This document shows, in pieces, positions 45,651 to 55,523 of a stretch of 64,000 nucleotides of DNA (position 1 is its first letter; each line of letters starts with the position of its first letter). A program made the translations under genes and the position numbers. Source of the DNA: Pseudodesulfovibrio sp. S3 (GTDB lineage: Bacteria > Desulfobacterota > Desulfovibrionia > Desulfovibrionales > Desulfovibrionaceae); the NCBI RefSeq assembly GCF_004025585.1, contig NZ_QTZO01000009.1, forward strand, positions 1-64,000, in the 5' to 3' direction. The notes beneath the pieces were generated by a model that saw nothing but the letters and a program-made list of their open reading frames with translations, was not told where the DNA came from and ran no database searches.

Positions 45651-48092
45651 ATGAGCAATACGATCACTATCGAAAGCGAACTCAAGAAAAGTTATCTTGA
45701 GTATTCCCTCTCCGTCATTATCGGGCGCGCCATCCCGGATGTGCGGGACGGGCTGAAGCCCGTCCATCGGCGTATTCTTTACGCCATGCACGACCTCGGG
45801 AACTATCACAACCGCGCCTACAAGAAGTCCGCCCGCGTGGTCGGTGACGTCATCGGTAAATATCACCCGCACGGTGATTCGGCGGTATACGATGCCCTGG
45901 TCCGCATGGCCCAGGAATTCTCCATGCGCGATCCGCTCGTGGACGGTCAGGGTAACTTCGGTTCCATTGACGGCGATTCCGCGGCAGCCATGAGGTACAC
46001 CGAAGTCCGCATGGCCCGCCTCTGTTCCGAGTTCCTTGGGGACATCGAAAAGCAGACGGTCGACTTCAGGCCCAACTACGACAACACCATGCAGGAACCG
46101 GCAGTACTGCCCACCAAGGTGCCGAACCTGCTCTTGAACGGCACCACGGGTATTGCGGTCGGCATGGCCACGAATATTCCGCCCCACAACCTGTCCGAGT
46201 TGATTGACGGTTGTGTTCTGCTGCTGGAAGATTCTCAATGCTCCATCGAATCGCTGATGACGTGCGTCAAGGGACCGGATTTCCCGACCGGCGGCACGGT
46301 GTTCGGCGGCCAGGGGCTTATCGACGCCTACACCACGGGTCGCGGCTCCATCAAGATCCGCGGTGTGGTAGAGGTCGAAGAGGCCACCAAGGGCCGAAAA
46401 GAGTGCATCGTCATCAGGGAAATCCCCTATGCGCTCAACAAGTCCACCCTAGTCGAAAAAATTGCCGCCCTGGTTCATGAAAAGCGCATCGAAGGCATTT
46501 CCGACCTGCGTGACGAGTCCGACCGCACCGGCATCCGCATCGTGCTTGAACTCAAGCGCGGAGCCATTGCCGACATCATCATCAACTCCCTGTACAAGTT
46601 CACCCCTCTGGAAACGAGCTTCGGCATCAACATGATGGCCGTGGTCGGAAAGCGGCCCATGCTGCTGAACCTGAAACAGGTGTTGAGCTATTTCCTGGAG
46701 CATCGCCGGGAGGTTATCACCCGTCGTACCAAGTTCGATCTCGACAAGTGCGAAAAGCGCGTCCACATTTTGGAAGGTTTGCGCATTGCTTTGGACAACA
46801 TCGACGAAGTGGTCAAGCTCATTCGTGCGTCCAAGAATACGGAAGAGGCCCGCGATTCCCTGATGTCCCGCTTCGAGCTTTCCGAGATCCAGGCCAAGGC
46901 CATTCTCGAAATGCGTTTGCAGAAGCTCACCGGGTTGGAGCACGACAAGCTCCTGGAAGAGCTGGCCGAGCTGATGAAGAAGATCGAATACTACAAATCC
47001 ATCCTGAGCAACGAAGAGGTCCTCAAGGGGGTTATTCGAGAAGAACTCAGGGAGATCAAGGAGAATTACTCGACTCCGCGCAAGTCCGAACTGCTCATGG
47101 CGGATCTGGATTCCATCGACATCGAAGACCTCATTCCCGACGAGGAAACGGTCATCACCCTCAGCCAGCGCGGCTATATCAAACGCACCCCGCTGTCCAA
47201 CTACACGGCGCAACGTCGCGGCGGAAAGGGCATTGCAGGCGTGCAGACCGGTGACGGAGACTTCATCCACACCTTCATGCTGACCACCAACCATCAGCAT
47301 CTGGTGCTCTTCACCAACTTTGGCAAGATGTTCAAGATCAAGGTCCATCAGGTGCCGGAGGGTAGCCGCTACGCCAAGGGCGGGCATGTCAACAACCTGC
47401 TGCCCCTGGACAAGGATGAGCAGATCACCACCTGCCTGTCCCTGCGCGAATTCGACGACGACCGTTTCTTCCTGTTCGTGACAAAGCGCGGCATGATCAA
47501 GCGTTCTTCCATCGGATTGTACGGCAACTGCCGGACCACCGGTATCCGGGCCGTGAACCTGCGCGACAATGATGAACTCATGACCGTGCGCGAGATCGAT
47601 CCGAATGTGGACTGCATCCTGGTCAGCCGCGAAGGTTCGGCCATCCGGTTCAATATCAACGACGCCCGTCCCATGGGTCGTGTCACCGCAGGCGTCAAGG
47701 GCATGGCCCTGCGCCAGAATGACGAGGTCGTGGCCTGTGTGGTCACCGGCGACAGCGAACGCGATCAGCTGCTGACCGTCAGTGAAGGCGGCTTCGGCAA
47801 GCGCACCACCATCGACCAGTACCGGGTGCAGACGCGCGGCGGCAAGGGTATCCTGAACATGCGACTGACCAACAAGACCGGCAAAGTCATTAGTGCCCGC
47901 ATGGTCAACGAACTGGATGACGTCATCCTGTTGACCTCCCAGAACAAGGTCATCCGCATGTCCGTGTCCGAGGTCAGTCAGACCAGGGGCCGTGCCACTC
48001 AGGGTGTGCGCCTGGTGCGGATGGACAACGACAACAAGGTCGTCGGGTTCGATCTCGTCATGGACGATGACGAAGAACTCAAGGACATCTAG
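45651..48092 (+). CDS. gyrA: DNA gyrase subunit A
   Basis: GyrA forms the DNA breakage-reunion core and the wrapping domain. The catalytic Tyr is Tyr117 in [12 protein letters not shown]. The quinolone-resistance region reads [11 protein letters not shown] (71-81), so the positions matching E. coli Ser83 and Asp87 are the sensitive Ser77 and Asp81. The GyrA-box QRRGGKG lies near residue 521 and leads into the C-terminal pinwheel. The length of 813 residues is a little shorter than in E. coli. GAGG precedes the ATG at 45651. Confidence 0.97.
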   Translation: MSNTITIESELKKSYLEYSLSVIIGRAIPDVRDGLKPVHRRILYAMHDLGNYHNRAYKKSARVVGDVIGKYHPHGDSAVYDALVRMAQEFSMRDPLVDGQGNFGSIDGDSAAAMRYTEVRMARLCSEFLGDIEKQTVDFRPNYDNTMQEPAVLPTKVPNLLLNGTTGIAVGMATNIPPHNLSELIDGCVLLLEDSQCSIESLMTCVKGPDFPTGGTVFGGQGLIDAYTTGRGSIKIRGVVEVEEATKGRKECIVIREIPYALNKSTLVEKIAALVHEKRIEGISDLRDESDRTGIRIVLELKRGAIADIIINSLYKFTPLETSFGINMMAVVGKRPMLLNLKQVLSYFLEHRREVITRRTKFDLDKCEKRVHILEGLRIALDNIDEVVKLIRASKNTEEARDSLMSRFELSEIQAKAILEMRLQKLTGLEHDKLLEELAELMKKIEYYKSILSNEEVLKGVIREELREIKENYSTPRKSELLMADLDSIDIEDLIPDEETVITLSQRGYIKRTPLSNYTAQRRGGKGIAGVQTGDGDFIHTFMLTTNHQHLVLFTNFGKMFKIKVHQVPEGSRYAKGGHVNNLLPLDKDEQITTCLSLREFDDDRFFLFVTKRGMIKRSSIGLYGNCRTTGIRAVNLRDNDELMTVREIDPNVDCILVSREGSAIRFNINDARPMGRVTAGVKGMALRQNDEVVACVVTGDSERDQLLTVSEGGFGKRTTIDQYRVQTRGGKGILNMRLTNKTGKVISARMVNELDDVILLTSQNKVIRMSVSEVSQTRGRATQGVRLVRMDNDNKVVGFDLVMDDDEELKDI

Positions 48093-48104
48093 TCCAAGGG
48101 TCCA

Positions 48105-48929
48105 ATGAAACGTTTACTGCTGTTGTTACTGCTGGCCGCGACGATGGGTATCGTCGCGGCCTGCTCGTCCGAATTGTCTCCCGGCATGGAAGACATTCAG
48201 AGGGCGCGCGAATCCTATTCCAAGGGATTTTACCTGGAAGCGGAAAAGGATTACGAGCGCTATCTCCAGGTGGAACCTCAAGGCGAGTTTCGCAAGGAAG
48301 CCTGGGACAGGCTCGCCGAAATAGCCGTGTCCATCAAGGGCGATTACGACCGGGCCGTGGTCCTGCTTGAAGCCATGTATCTCGAATTGGGGCAGGATAC
48401 CGAGATTGCCTGGAATATCATGTTCCAGTTGGGCGAGGTCTATTCTGAACTCGATAACATCCCCAAGGCCATCGAGGCCTTTGAAAAATGCCTTATCCAT
48501 GGTGCGAATTCACCGGAACACACCTACCGTACACAACTGCGCATGGCTCGATTGTACAGGAACATGGGCAGTTACGATCTTGTGGCCGCGACCCTGGAAA
48601 ACTGCGCCGACTCCGCTCAGGATTCCGAGTCCAAGGCCCGGTGCCTGTACGAATTGGCCCAGAGCTACACCTTCATCTCCAGCTGGACCCAGGCGGTCAA
48701 GGCCTTGGAACAGCTTCTGAGCATAAAAGAGATTTCAGATGAAACCAGGGCCTTGGCAGTGTTTTTGTTGGCGGACATCTACGAAAACGAACGCGACTAC
48801 GCCAAGACCCGCTCCCTGTTGGAATCCATTCTGACCACCTATCCCAACCCCAAAGTGGTGGAAACCCGACTGGCAAACCTGCCCGAGGTTCCGGTCCCGC
48901 CTCTGCCGCTGGTACCGCCTTCCGAGTGA
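48105..48929 (+). CDS. TPR-repeat lipoprotein (BamD-like)
   Basis: This 274-residue lipoprotein has signal RLLLLLLLAATMGIVAAC with a lipobox Cys. Tetratricopeptide-like helices follow from about residue 30 to 250, for example YSKGFYLEAEKDYERYLQVE and DNIPKAIEAFEKCL. The C-terminus is a proline-rich tail. It resembles BamD/YfiO-type outer-membrane assembly proteins, but the repeats alone cannot prove that role. AAGGG before the ATG and only 12 bases after gyrA suggest a shared transcript. Confidence 0.82.
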   Translation: MKRLLLLLLLAATMGIVAACSSELSPGMEDIQRARESYSKGFYLEAEKDYERYLQVEPQGEFRKEAWDRLAEIAVSIKGDYDRAVVLLEAMYLELGQDTEIAWNIMFQLGEVYSELDNIPKAIEAFEKCLIHGANSPEHTYRTQLRMARLYRNMGSYDLVAATLENCADSAQDSESKARCLYELAQSYTFISSWTQAVKALEQLLSIKEISDETRALAVFLLADIYENERDYAKTRSLLESILTTYPNPKVVETRLANLPEVPVPPLPLVPPSE

Positions 48930-49004
48930 TTTCCGCTGTTTCACCCGCCGACGATTATGGTGTACAGAGGTGATGAAGTCCCATCCGCAACTAGGGAGAA
49001 ACCG

Positions 49005-50120
49005 ATGAAGATCGCCTTGTGCACGCCCTTCAAGCCCCTTGAGCATCCGTCCGTTTCTGGTGACGTGACCATTGCGCGCGATCTCCGGCAAACGCTGGTT
49101 GAGTTGGGGGTTGAAATGGTCACTTTGCCGTTTTTTCCGGCCAAGGAAATATATTTCAAACCCACCAGGTGGACGGGGGCTGCAAGGGCTCTCAACTCCA
49201 TGGTGGAGGAGGCGCAGGGCGTGGACGCATGGCTTACCTTCGGCTCCTACTATAAGGTTCCGGATGTTTTCGGGCCTTCGGGCGCCCGTCGGCTGGGGGT
49301 GCCGTACTGCATCTTCCAGGCGAGCTATGCGGAAAACCGGCGGAAGAAGTTGGCCACCTTGCCGGGATATCTTCTGAACAGGCGGGCCATGCTCCGGGCC
49401 GATCATGTCTTTTGCAATCGGACCAACGACTTGGCCGGATGCGCCAAACTGCTGCCCGCAGACCGGTATTCTCATATTCGGCCCGGTCTGCCGGAGGGGT
49501 TGCTTGGGCGCAACGAAGCAGAAGGCGCCAGGTTGCGTCAGGCATGGGAAACCGGTTCTGCTCGCGTTATCGTGACCGCTGCCATGATGCGTGACGGGGT
49601 CAAGGCAAAGGGGCTGGAATGGGTGTTCCGGTCCTGCGCGGAGCTCATAGAGCGTCGCCGTGATATTTATCTGGTGGTGGCCGGAGACGGTCCGCGCAAA
49701 AGAGAGCTGGAAGCGAAAGCCCGCTCCCTGCTCGGCAGGCGGGTGCGCTTTCTGGGACTGGTCGAGCGCGCGGAATTGGCTTCCGTATTCAGTGCAGCGG
49801 ATCTGTTTGCCTTTCCCGGACTGAAGGAGAGTGTGGGCATGGTCTACCTGGAGGCCCAGCAATGCGGGCTGCCTGTGGTGGCCACGGACGACGAGGGCGC
49901 GCCCCAGGTGGTGGCACACGACCACACCGGGATTATCACCGAAACCACGCACCAGGCGTTTACAAAGGGCATGGACACTCTCGTGCGTGACCTGGCCCTG
50001 TGCACGTCCCTGGGTAATCAGGCTCCTGCCTATGTAGCGGAATATCACAGTGCACGGCGCAACTACGGTCTGGTGGTTGACGTCATGCAAAAACTGTCCA
50101 ACAAGCGAGCCTCACAATGA
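49005..50120 (+). CDS. Glycosyltransferase family 4
   Basis: This 371-residue GT-B enzyme starts MKIALCTPFKPLEHPSVSGD, with an N-terminal Rossmann domain. The donor-binding half has LVVAGDGPRKRELEAKAR and the E-x7-E region KESVGMVYLEAQQCGLPVVA typical of retaining GT4 enzymes. AGGGAG before ATG 49005 fixes the start. It shares an ATGA overlap with the histidine phosphatase gene and forms an operon with a second glycosyltransferase. Sugar donor and acceptor are unknown; polysaccharide or glycan assembly is likely. Confidence 0.88.
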   Translation: MKIALCTPFKPLEHPSVSGDVTIARDLRQTLVELGVEMVTLPFFPAKEIYFKPTRWTGAARALNSMVEEAQGVDAWLTFGSYYKVPDVFGPSGARRLGVPYCIFQASYAENRRKKLATLPGYLLNRRAMLRADHVFCNRTNDLAGCAKLLPADRYSHIRPGLPEGLLGRNEAEGARLRQAWETGSARVIVTAAMMRDGVKAKGLEWVFRSCAELIERRRDIYLVVAGDGPRKRELEAKARSLLGRRVRFLGLVERAELASVFSAADLFAFPGLKESVGMVYLEAQQCGLPVVATDDEGAPQVVAHDHTGIITETTHQAFTKGMDTLVRDLALCTSLGNQAPAYVAEYHSARRNYGLVVDVMQKLSNKRASQ

Positions 50121-50710
50121 CCACGTATTATTGCATGCGCCACGGACTGACAGACTGGAACCGTGAATCCCGGATTCAGGGCGCGCTAGACATCCCCCTG
50201 TGCAACGAAGGGCGTGACATGGCCCGCAAATGGGCCGAGACTCTGGACCAGGGAGGGCTGGAATGCATCCTTACAAGCTCCCTTGGCAGGGCCAGGGAAA
50301 CCGCGTCCATCATCAACGAGCGGCTGGGGCTGCCCGTGTTTGAAGACCCCCGCCTGGGAGAGCAGGACTGGGGCGAATGGGCCGGGTTGACCAAGGCGGA
50401 GTTGAAAGAGATACGCAAGCAGGTGCGCCGGCAGGAATTCAGGGGTTTCGACTTTCAGCCCAAGGGCGGGGAGAGCCGAAACGAGGTGCTTATGCGTACG
50501 TGTGATGCGCTTATTGAATTTTCCCTGGAGCACCCGGAATCGTCAGTGCTGGTGGTCACCCACAACGGGGTGCTCAAGTGTTTGACATACGCCTTGAGCG
50601 GCCTGGATTTTCAACCGGGCGACCCGGTGCCTTTCCTTCCCTACCGATTGCATCGTATTGATTGTCTGGACAATGAACTCGCCCTGGGCGAACTGAATAT
50701 GGAGCTGTAA
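50117..50710 (+). CDS. Histidine phosphatase family protein
   Basis: The active-site motif RHG at 8-10 (YCMRHGLTDWN) and the later VVTHNGVLKCL belong to the phosphoglycerate-mutase/CobC phosphatase superfamily; the second motif has THN rather than the more common SHG. The 197-residue length fits. It is coupled at both ends: its ATG overlaps the GT4 stop, and its stop overlaps the next start. The substrate may be a sugar phosphate of the same glycan pathway. Confidence 0.85.
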   Translation: MTTYYCMRHGLTDWNRESRIQGALDIPLCNEGRDMARKWAETLDQGGLECILTSSLGRARETASIINERLGLPVFEDPRLGEQDWGEWAGLTKAELKEIRKQVRRQEFRGFDFQPKGGESRNEVLMRTCDALIEFSLEHPESSVLVVTHNGVLKCLTYALSGLDFQPGDPVPFLPYRLHRIDCLDNELALGELNMEL

Positions 50711-51870
50711 TGCGTATTGTTTTCTATTGTCAGCACGTGCTGGGCGTGGGGCACATGTTTCGTTCCCTGGAGATCGTCAAGGGGCTTGAAAACCACGAAG
50801 TGATACTGGTCACGGGCGGGGCCGAAGTGGATTTTGATCCACCCGCCAACATGACCCAGATCCAGTTGCCCGGCCTGATGATGGATTCCAAGTTCACCCG
50901 TTTCATCCCCCTTGAGGAAGGTGCGGACGTGGACGAGGTGCTGGTGCGCCGCCTCAAACTGTTCAAGCAGATCATGGCCGAACAGCAGCCCGACATATTC
51001 ATGGTCGAACTCTTTCCCTTTGGGCGCAAGAAATTCCGTTTCGAGCTGTTGCCCATCCTGAAGAATGTGCGCATTGGCGAGTACGGCAAATGCCGATCCG
51101 TAAGCTCGGTTCGTGACATCCTGGTGGAAAAGGACGACATGAAGCGTCAGGTGGAGCGGGTACACGGCTATCTGAATCCAAATTTCGATCATGTGCTGGT
51201 CCATTCGGACCCCAACCTGGTCCGGCTGGACGAGACCTTTCCCGGTGTGGACGGCATCGTGCCCGAGGTGCATTACACCGGCTATGTGGCGCGCAAGCCG
51301 GACCCCCTTGAGACCGCTATCCTGGCCGATGAACTGGCTTTGGGCGAAATCCCCCTGGTGGTCGCTTCGGTGGGGGGCGGTCACATCGGGCGCGATCTGT
51401 TGCGCGGGGTCATGGCTGCCTCGCCCAGGCTGTTCGAATCCCATCCGCATCGGCTGGTGATGTTCACCGGTCCCTACGTGGAGGAAGCGGAGTTGGAGTC
51501 CTTGCAAGGGCAGGCCGAAGCCTACGAACACATAACGGTGAAGCGGTTTAGCAAACGTTTCCTGGCCTATCTCGAACTGGCCCGGTTGTCCGTGTCCCTC
51601 GGCGGCTACAATACGACCATGAACCTGCTGGCCACCAACACCTTCGGTCTGATGTACCCCTTCCTGCAGAATCGGGAGCAGAACATGCGCGCCCGACGCA
51701 TCGAGGAAAAAGGCGGTCTCAAGGTCATCACCGAAGACGATTTGGGACCGGATCGGCTGACGCCGCTCATGGCCGAGGGGCTTGACCGCAAAGCCGCTTC
51801 CCTTGGTCTGGACCTGGACGGCGGCCCGAACTCCGCACGTATTCTGGAAGCGATATACGCGGCCATGTAG
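50710..51870 (+). CDS. MurG-like predicted glycosyltransferase
   Basis: This 386-residue protein has the GT-B pattern of COG4671-type enzymes: IVFYCQHVLGVGHMFRSLEI at the start, a central SVGGGHIGRD loop, and SLGGYNTTMNLLATNTFGLM for donor binding. Members of this group are predicted, not proven, glycosyltransferases. The start overlaps the preceding stop. It closes a three-gene glycan cassette that ends before fabI. Confidence 0.8.
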   Translation: MRIVFYCQHVLGVGHMFRSLEIVKGLENHEVILVTGGAEVDFDPPANMTQIQLPGLMMDSKFTRFIPLEEGADVDEVLVRRLKLFKQIMAEQQPDIFMVELFPFGRKKFRFELLPILKNVRIGEYGKCRSVSSVRDILVEKDDMKRQVERVHGYLNPNFDHVLVHSDPNLVRLDETFPGVDGIVPEVHYTGYVARKPDPLETAILADELALGEIPLVVASVGGGHIGRDLLRGVMAASPRLFESHPHRLVMFTGPYVEEAELESLQGQAEAYEHITVKRFSKRFLAYLELARLSVSLGGYNTTMNLLATNTFGLMYPFLQNREQNMRARRIEEKGGLKVITEDDLGPDRLTPLMAEGLDRKAASLGLDLDGGPNSARILEAIYAAM

Positions 51871-51892
51871 GTTATCATCGCCGCAGTGTCAC

Positions 51893-51910
51893 GGCCGGGG
51901 TACCTCGGCC
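51893..51910. promoter_or_regulatory. Near-perfect dyad ahead of fabI
   Basis: GGCCGGGGTACCTCGGCC is an 18-base dyad with one mismatched pair, 18 bases before the fabI start. It could be an operator for fatty-acid genes or an mRNA hairpin. Confidence 0.35.
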
Positions 51911-51927
51911 AATCAGAGGAGATATCC

Positions 51928-52692
51928 ATGCTTTTGAAAGACAAGAAGGCTCTCATCTTCGGTGTGGTCAACGACCGCTCCATCGCCTATGGCATTGCCA
52001 AACAATTCAGGGAGCATGGCGCTCGGCTGGCCTTCAGCTATGCAGCCGATCCCATCGAGCACAGGCTTGCCCCCATCTGTGAAGAGCTGGGCGGCGAATT
52101 CATGTTCAAATGCGACGTCACCTCTGACGACGAGATCGAGGCAGGGGCACAGTTGGTCAAGGACAAGTGGGGCGACGTGGACGTGTTGGTCCACTCCATA
52201 GCCTACGCCAACCGTGAGGACCTCAAGGGGCGGTTCATCGACACCAGCCGCGAGGGGTACAAGGTGGCCCTGGACGTGTCCTCATTTTCCCTGGTGGCCC
52301 TGTGCCGGGCCTTTGAGAAGCTGTTCAAGCCCGGCAGTTCGGTCCTGACCTTGAGCTACTACGGCGCAGGTAAGGTGGTGGCCAACTACAACGCCATGGG
52401 TGTTGCCAAGGCCGCCCTGGAAGCCTGCGTGCGTTACCTGTCCGTTGATCTGGGCGAGGCCGGGGTGCGCATCAATGCCATTTCGGCCGGACCGGTCAAG
52501 ACCATGGCCGCTTCGGGCATCTCCGGGTTCAAGTCCATCCTCGGCCGCATCGAGGAAAAGGCCCCCCTGCACAGGAACATCACCATCGACGACGTGGGCA
52601 AAAGCGCCCTGTACCTGGCTTCGGACCTTTCCTCCGGCACCACCGGGGATATCGTGTTTGTGGATTCCGGCTACAACATCATGGGCGTGTAA
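51928..52692 (+). CDS. fabI: Enoyl-ACP reductase FabI
   Basis: FabI reduces enoyl-ACP with NADH in the last step of each fatty-acid elongation cycle. The nucleotide loop is GVVNDRSIAYGIAK, and the catalytic pair sits in YNAMGVAK with the FabI spacing Y-x6-K. VHSIAYANREDLKGRF is another FabI segment. AGGAGATATCC before ATG 51928 is a strong ribosome-binding site. The length is 254 residues. Triclosan would be the expected inhibitor class, by family. Confidence 0.93.
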   Translation: MLLKDKKALIFGVVNDRSIAYGIAKQFREHGARLAFSYAADPIEHRLAPICEELGGEFMFKCDVTSDDEIEAGAQLVKDKWGDVDVLVHSIAYANREDLKGRFIDTSREGYKVALDVSSFSLVALCRAFEKLFKPGSSVLTLSYYGAGKVVANYNAMGVAKAALEACVRYLSVDLGEAGVRINAISAGPVKTMAASGISGFKSILGRIEEKAPLHRNITIDDVGKSALYLASDLSSGTTGDIVFVDSGYNIMGV

Positions 52693-52702
52693 GGTCGCTA
52701 CC

Positions 52703-53968
52703 GTGTCGAAACTCCGCAAGCGAATGACCATTCTGGTGGTTCAGCAGAAGGACCAGGAGCGTGAGCTCGTGGTCAAACTCTTGGACGAGGGGAATGTGCA
52801 TGTCCGGGCAGCAGCGAGTACCCATGAGGCCATCAAGATAATTGATGACTTCAAGCCTGAAATCCTGGTCACCGATCTTTCGACCAGTCAGGTGGACGGG
52901 ATCAGGCTTATTGAAGCGGCCCATGACGCTTCGGAGCAGGCTCGGGTGGTGGTGGCCTTCGATACCTATGCCCCCAAGGATCTGGTTCGGGCGGTCGAGC
53001 TGGGCGTTGACGCCTTTGTACGGTTGCCGGCGGACGGTATCAAGCTCCGGGATGCGGTCATGCGCTGTGCCCGGAAGATCGTCACGACCCGGCGCATGGC
53101 CCAGATGGACTACTCCCTGCAACAACTCCTCGACTTCTTTCCTGGTCCGGCCGTGCTGGTGGATGACATGGAAGTGAATTACATGAACCGGCCCCTGGCC
53201 GCGTTCCTCGGATTCGAGAGTTTTGCAAAGATGACAGAACGGGATGTGGGTCTGGAGGATTACATCGTCAAGCTCAACGACGAGCCCTACAACGGCCATC
53301 CCAACGAGTGGATCGACTCCATGGTCAACGATCCTTTGGACCGCGACCATGTGCTGCATATCGAAAATCCCCGGCATCCCAAGTCCAGGGCCCATGTCTT
53401 CGGCGTGACCTTCAACCAGTTTCCCGGATCAAACCTGCGGCTCTTCTCATTCCAGGATGTGAGCGCCCTGGAGGATGAAAAGGCTGTTCTCGAGGACGAG
53501 GCCGCCACCGATCCTTTGACCGGAGCCTTGAACCGGCGCAGTTTTCTGCGTCTGCTCGACACCTTGGTTGCCTCTGAAGAATCCTTCGGACTGATCATGT
53601 TCGACATCGACCATTTCAAGGTCATCAACGACACCTTTGGTCACGACGCGGGTGACACCGTGTTGTGTGAAATGACGCAGTTGGTTGGAGAAAACATCCG
53701 GGGCAAGGACACCCTGGCCCGATGGGGCGGGGAGGAATTCATGGTCCTGTCGCCGGGGCAGGACTCAGGCCGGGTGAGGCGGATGGCCGAGCGGCTGCGG
53801 CAAGGCGTGGCCGGGTTCTCTTTCAGCGGGCTTTCACGGCCTGTGACGGCCAGTTTCGGCGTGGTTCATGCCTCAGGGACCGACAGGGAAGAGCTGATCA
53901 GGCAGGTAGATCAGGCCCTATACAAGGCCAAGGAAACCGGTCGGAACAAGGTGGTCCTTTCAGACTAG
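52703..53968 (+). CDS. Response-regulator diguanylate cyclase (REC-PAS-like-GGDEF)
   Basis: This 421-residue protein begins with a receiver-like domain in which Asp58 of LVTDLSTSQVDG is the likely phospho-acceptor. A PAS-like middle (about 135-245) follows, then a GGDEF domain with GGEEF at 342-346. The inhibitory I-site RGKD lies at 333-336, the canonical five residues upstream, so the product should feed back. GTG 52703 with AAGG upstream is preferred; ATG 52724 is an alternative. It follows fabI by ten bases. No partner kinase is adjacent. Confidence 0.88.
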   Translation: MSKLRKRMTILVVQQKDQERELVVKLLDEGNVHVRAAASTHEAIKIIDDFKPEILVTDLSTSQVDGIRLIEAAHDASEQARVVVAFDTYAPKDLVRAVELGVDAFVRLPADGIKLRDAVMRCARKIVTTRRMAQMDYSLQQLLDFFPGPAVLVDDMEVNYMNRPLAAFLGFESFAKMTERDVGLEDYIVKLNDEPYNGHPNEWIDSMVNDPLDRDHVLHIENPRHPKSRAHVFGVTFNQFPGSNLRLFSFQDVSALEDEKAVLEDEAATDPLTGALNRRSFLRLLDTLVASEESFGLIMFDIDHFKVINDTFGHDAGDTVLCEMTQLVGENIRGKDTLARWGGEEFMVLSPGQDSGRVRRMAERLRQGVAGFSFSGLSRPVTASFGVVHASGTDREELIRQVDQALYKAKETGRNKVVLSD

Positions 53969-54144
53969 GTGAGCTGGCTGATGCCCATGGAAATGAGGAA
54001 GGAAACGCCTGTCCAGAGGGCGACCTTGATCACGCCGAGCGGACCGTTTGCGTTCTTGATCAGCGTGTTGCTTTGAGGAGCTCCGGTCGAGTCCTCGGGG
54101 TAAAACAGATACATCCAGCCGTTGCAATTCATCAAATTTCTCAT
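53965..54144 (-). CDS. 59-residue mini-protein, paralogue 1
   Basis: This short gene has AGAGGT six bases before ATG 54144. The product has a CNGWMYLFYPEDS motif near the start (the cysteine is residue 7) and one C-terminal membrane helix ending LWTGVSFLISMGISQL. The motif and the helix match the next gene leftover residue by residue, which argues strongly that both are real. Its stop overlaps that of the convergent cyclase gene. Function unknown; the C-x-W-x-Y-L-F pattern does not match a family I know. Confidence 0.65.
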   Translation of the reverse strand: MRNLMNCNGWMYLFYPEDSTGAPQSNTLIKNANGPLGVIKVALWTGVSFLISMGISQLT

Positions 54145-54186
54145 CACGACCTCTTTGCTAACCCTGTTGAATAGGAAGAAAAAATT

Positions 54187-54258
54187 TTCTCCTCCTAGGC
54201 AAAAGGGAGCGCGGTGGTCCAATAACAATGCGTGACGCCAGCCATAAGAAATTCTGAT
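54187..54258 (-). promoter_or_regulatory. Control block of mini-protein unit 1
   Basis: This block has TTCTCCTCCTAGG (54187-54199), a GGTCCAATAACAA stretch, and ends in the dyad ATAAGAAATTCTGAT (54244-54258). Unit 2 carries the same three parts at nearly the same spacing, about 58 bases between the CCTCCT block and the dyad centre. On the minus strand the first part reads as an AGGAGGAGAA sequence without a nearby start codon. Confidence 0.55.
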
Positions 54259-54326
54259 ACCTCTCGGGGCTGTATCGGGAGGGGGCGTGGAAGTCTATGG
54301 GCTGAGGGTGAGTGTGTCCTGTCGGA

Positions 54327-54494
54327 CTAGCCGAGCTGGCTCACGCCCATTCCCATCAGGACGGATATGCCGACCCAAAGGACGGCCTTGCCTGTCCGTA
54401 GCAGCCTCGATACGTCCAGCTCCGGACAATCCCGCGCTTCTGTGCTGGAATCCTCAACATGGAAAAGATAAATCCAACTGCATTGCCATTTCAT
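54327..54494 (-). CDS. 55-residue mini-protein, paralogue 2
   Basis: GGAGGGG before ATG 54494 supports this start. The sequence begins MKWQCSWIYLFHVEDSS and ends KAVLWVGISVLMGMGVSQLG. It shares the C-x-W-[IM]-Y-L-F-x-x-E-D-S motif and the L-W-x-G-[VI]-S-x-L helix with the preceding mini-gene, while the middle differs in length and content. It is divergent from a LysR gene starting at 54642, the classical target position for such regulators. Single-pass membrane location is predicted. Confidence 0.65.
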   Translation of the reverse strand: MKWQCSWIYLFHVEDSSTEARDCPELDVSRLLRTGKAVLWVGISVLMGMGVSQLG

Positions 54495-54536
54495 CTGGCC
54501 GCCCCTCCGGTTAATTCCGCTAAAAGTACCGCCGTA

Positions 54537-54607
54537 TTCTCCTCCTAGGGGAAAGGCTGTTCTCGGTCCAATTACAAAGCATGACGCCACCCATAAGGAA
54601 TCCTGAT
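54537..54607. promoter_or_regulatory. Control block of mini-protein unit 2 and LysR gene
   Basis: The block contains TTCTCCTCCTAGG (54537-54549), GGTCCAATTACAA and the dyad ATAAGGAATCCTGAT (54593-54607). The dyad is 35 bases before the LysR start and on the far side of the mini-gene start, as in divergent LysR operons. Compared with unit 1 the inner arms read AGGA/TCCT instead of AGAA/TTCT, so symmetry is kept. Confidence 0.6.
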
Positions 54608-54641
54608 TGCCCCTTCTCCTTTGTGCGGGTATGTAGTGCGC

Positions 54642-55523
54642 ATGGAACTGTATCAATTGAGAACGTTCGTGGCCGTGGCCGAGGAAGGCAACATTACCCG
54701 CGCGGGCAAGCGGGTGCATGCCACCCAGCCTGCGGTGAGCGCGCACATCAAGGCCCTGGAAGAGGAACTGGGCGTGCGTCTGTTCGACCGGGTGCCGCGC
54801 GGCGTGGAGTTGACCCAGGCCGGAGCCGAGCTGGTCGAGGACGCCATCAAGGTGTTGACCGCAGCCAATATGCTCCAGGCCCGGGCGGTGACGCTGGGCG
54901 GCGAAGTGGCCGGTCATGTGGGGCTGGGCTTGTGTTCCGATCCGGCATTTCTCAAGACCGTCAGTCTGATCACCCGTTTGAGCGAACAGTTCCCCAAGCT
55001 CAACCTGAAGCTTGTCCAGTCGCCGTCAGGTGTGATCTTGAGCGAGATCCGGGCCAGGAACCTGGATGCTGGGTTCATTTTCTCGGGCAACCCGTACCGC
55101 GACCTCGAAGACGTCAAACTGGCCGAACCGACATATTCCATCATGGGCGCGGCCAAATGGGAAAACGATCTGGCCCTGGCGGATGCCCGGGCTTTGTCCG
55201 CCTATACCTGGATCATGCCCACCAGTCATTGCCCGTTCCGGGAGCTGCAACTATCCATCTTCAACGAGTACGGGATAGTGCCGTCCAGAACCATCGGTGC
55301 CGACTCCGAAGATGTGATCCGGCCACTGATCATTGAGGGTAAGGCCCTGGCCCTGGTCCGTGAGGACGAGGTGGCCGAGCTTCTTCAGGCGGGACAAGCC
55401 GCGGAATGCGCCCTGGTAGGCCGGTATCCCGTGGAACTGAACTTCGTCTACCGCAAGGGCGATGAGCAGAACCCGTCCATGGCCGCGCTCATCGAGATCG
55501 TGCGCCGAACCTGGGGGGTATGA
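54642..55523 (+). CDS. LysR-family regulator 1
   Basis: This 293-residue LysR protein starts MELYQLRTFVAVAEEGNITR. The winged helix-turn-helix covers about 3-62 (TQPAVSAHIKALEEELGVRL). The effector domain follows with GADSEDVIRPLIIEGKALAL near the end, a segment shared by all three neighbours. ATG 54642 is used because the family begins at MELYQL; the TTG at 54621 is less likely. It is divergent from mini-protein 2 and probably regulates it. The stop overlaps the start of LysR 2. Confidence 0.9.
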   Translation: MELYQLRTFVAVAEEGNITRAGKRVHATQPAVSAHIKALEEELGVRLFDRVPRGVELTQAGAELVEDAIKVLTAANMLQARAVTLGGEVAGHVGLGLCSDPAFLKTVSLITRLSEQFPKLNLKLVQSPSGVILSEIRARNLDAGFIFSGNPYRDLEDVKLAEPTYSIMGAAKWENDLALADARALSAYTWIMPTSHCPFRELQLSIFNEYGIVPSRTIGADSEDVIRPLIIEGKALALVREDEVAELLQAGQAAECALVGRYPVELNFVYRKGDEQNPSMAALIEIVRRTWGV

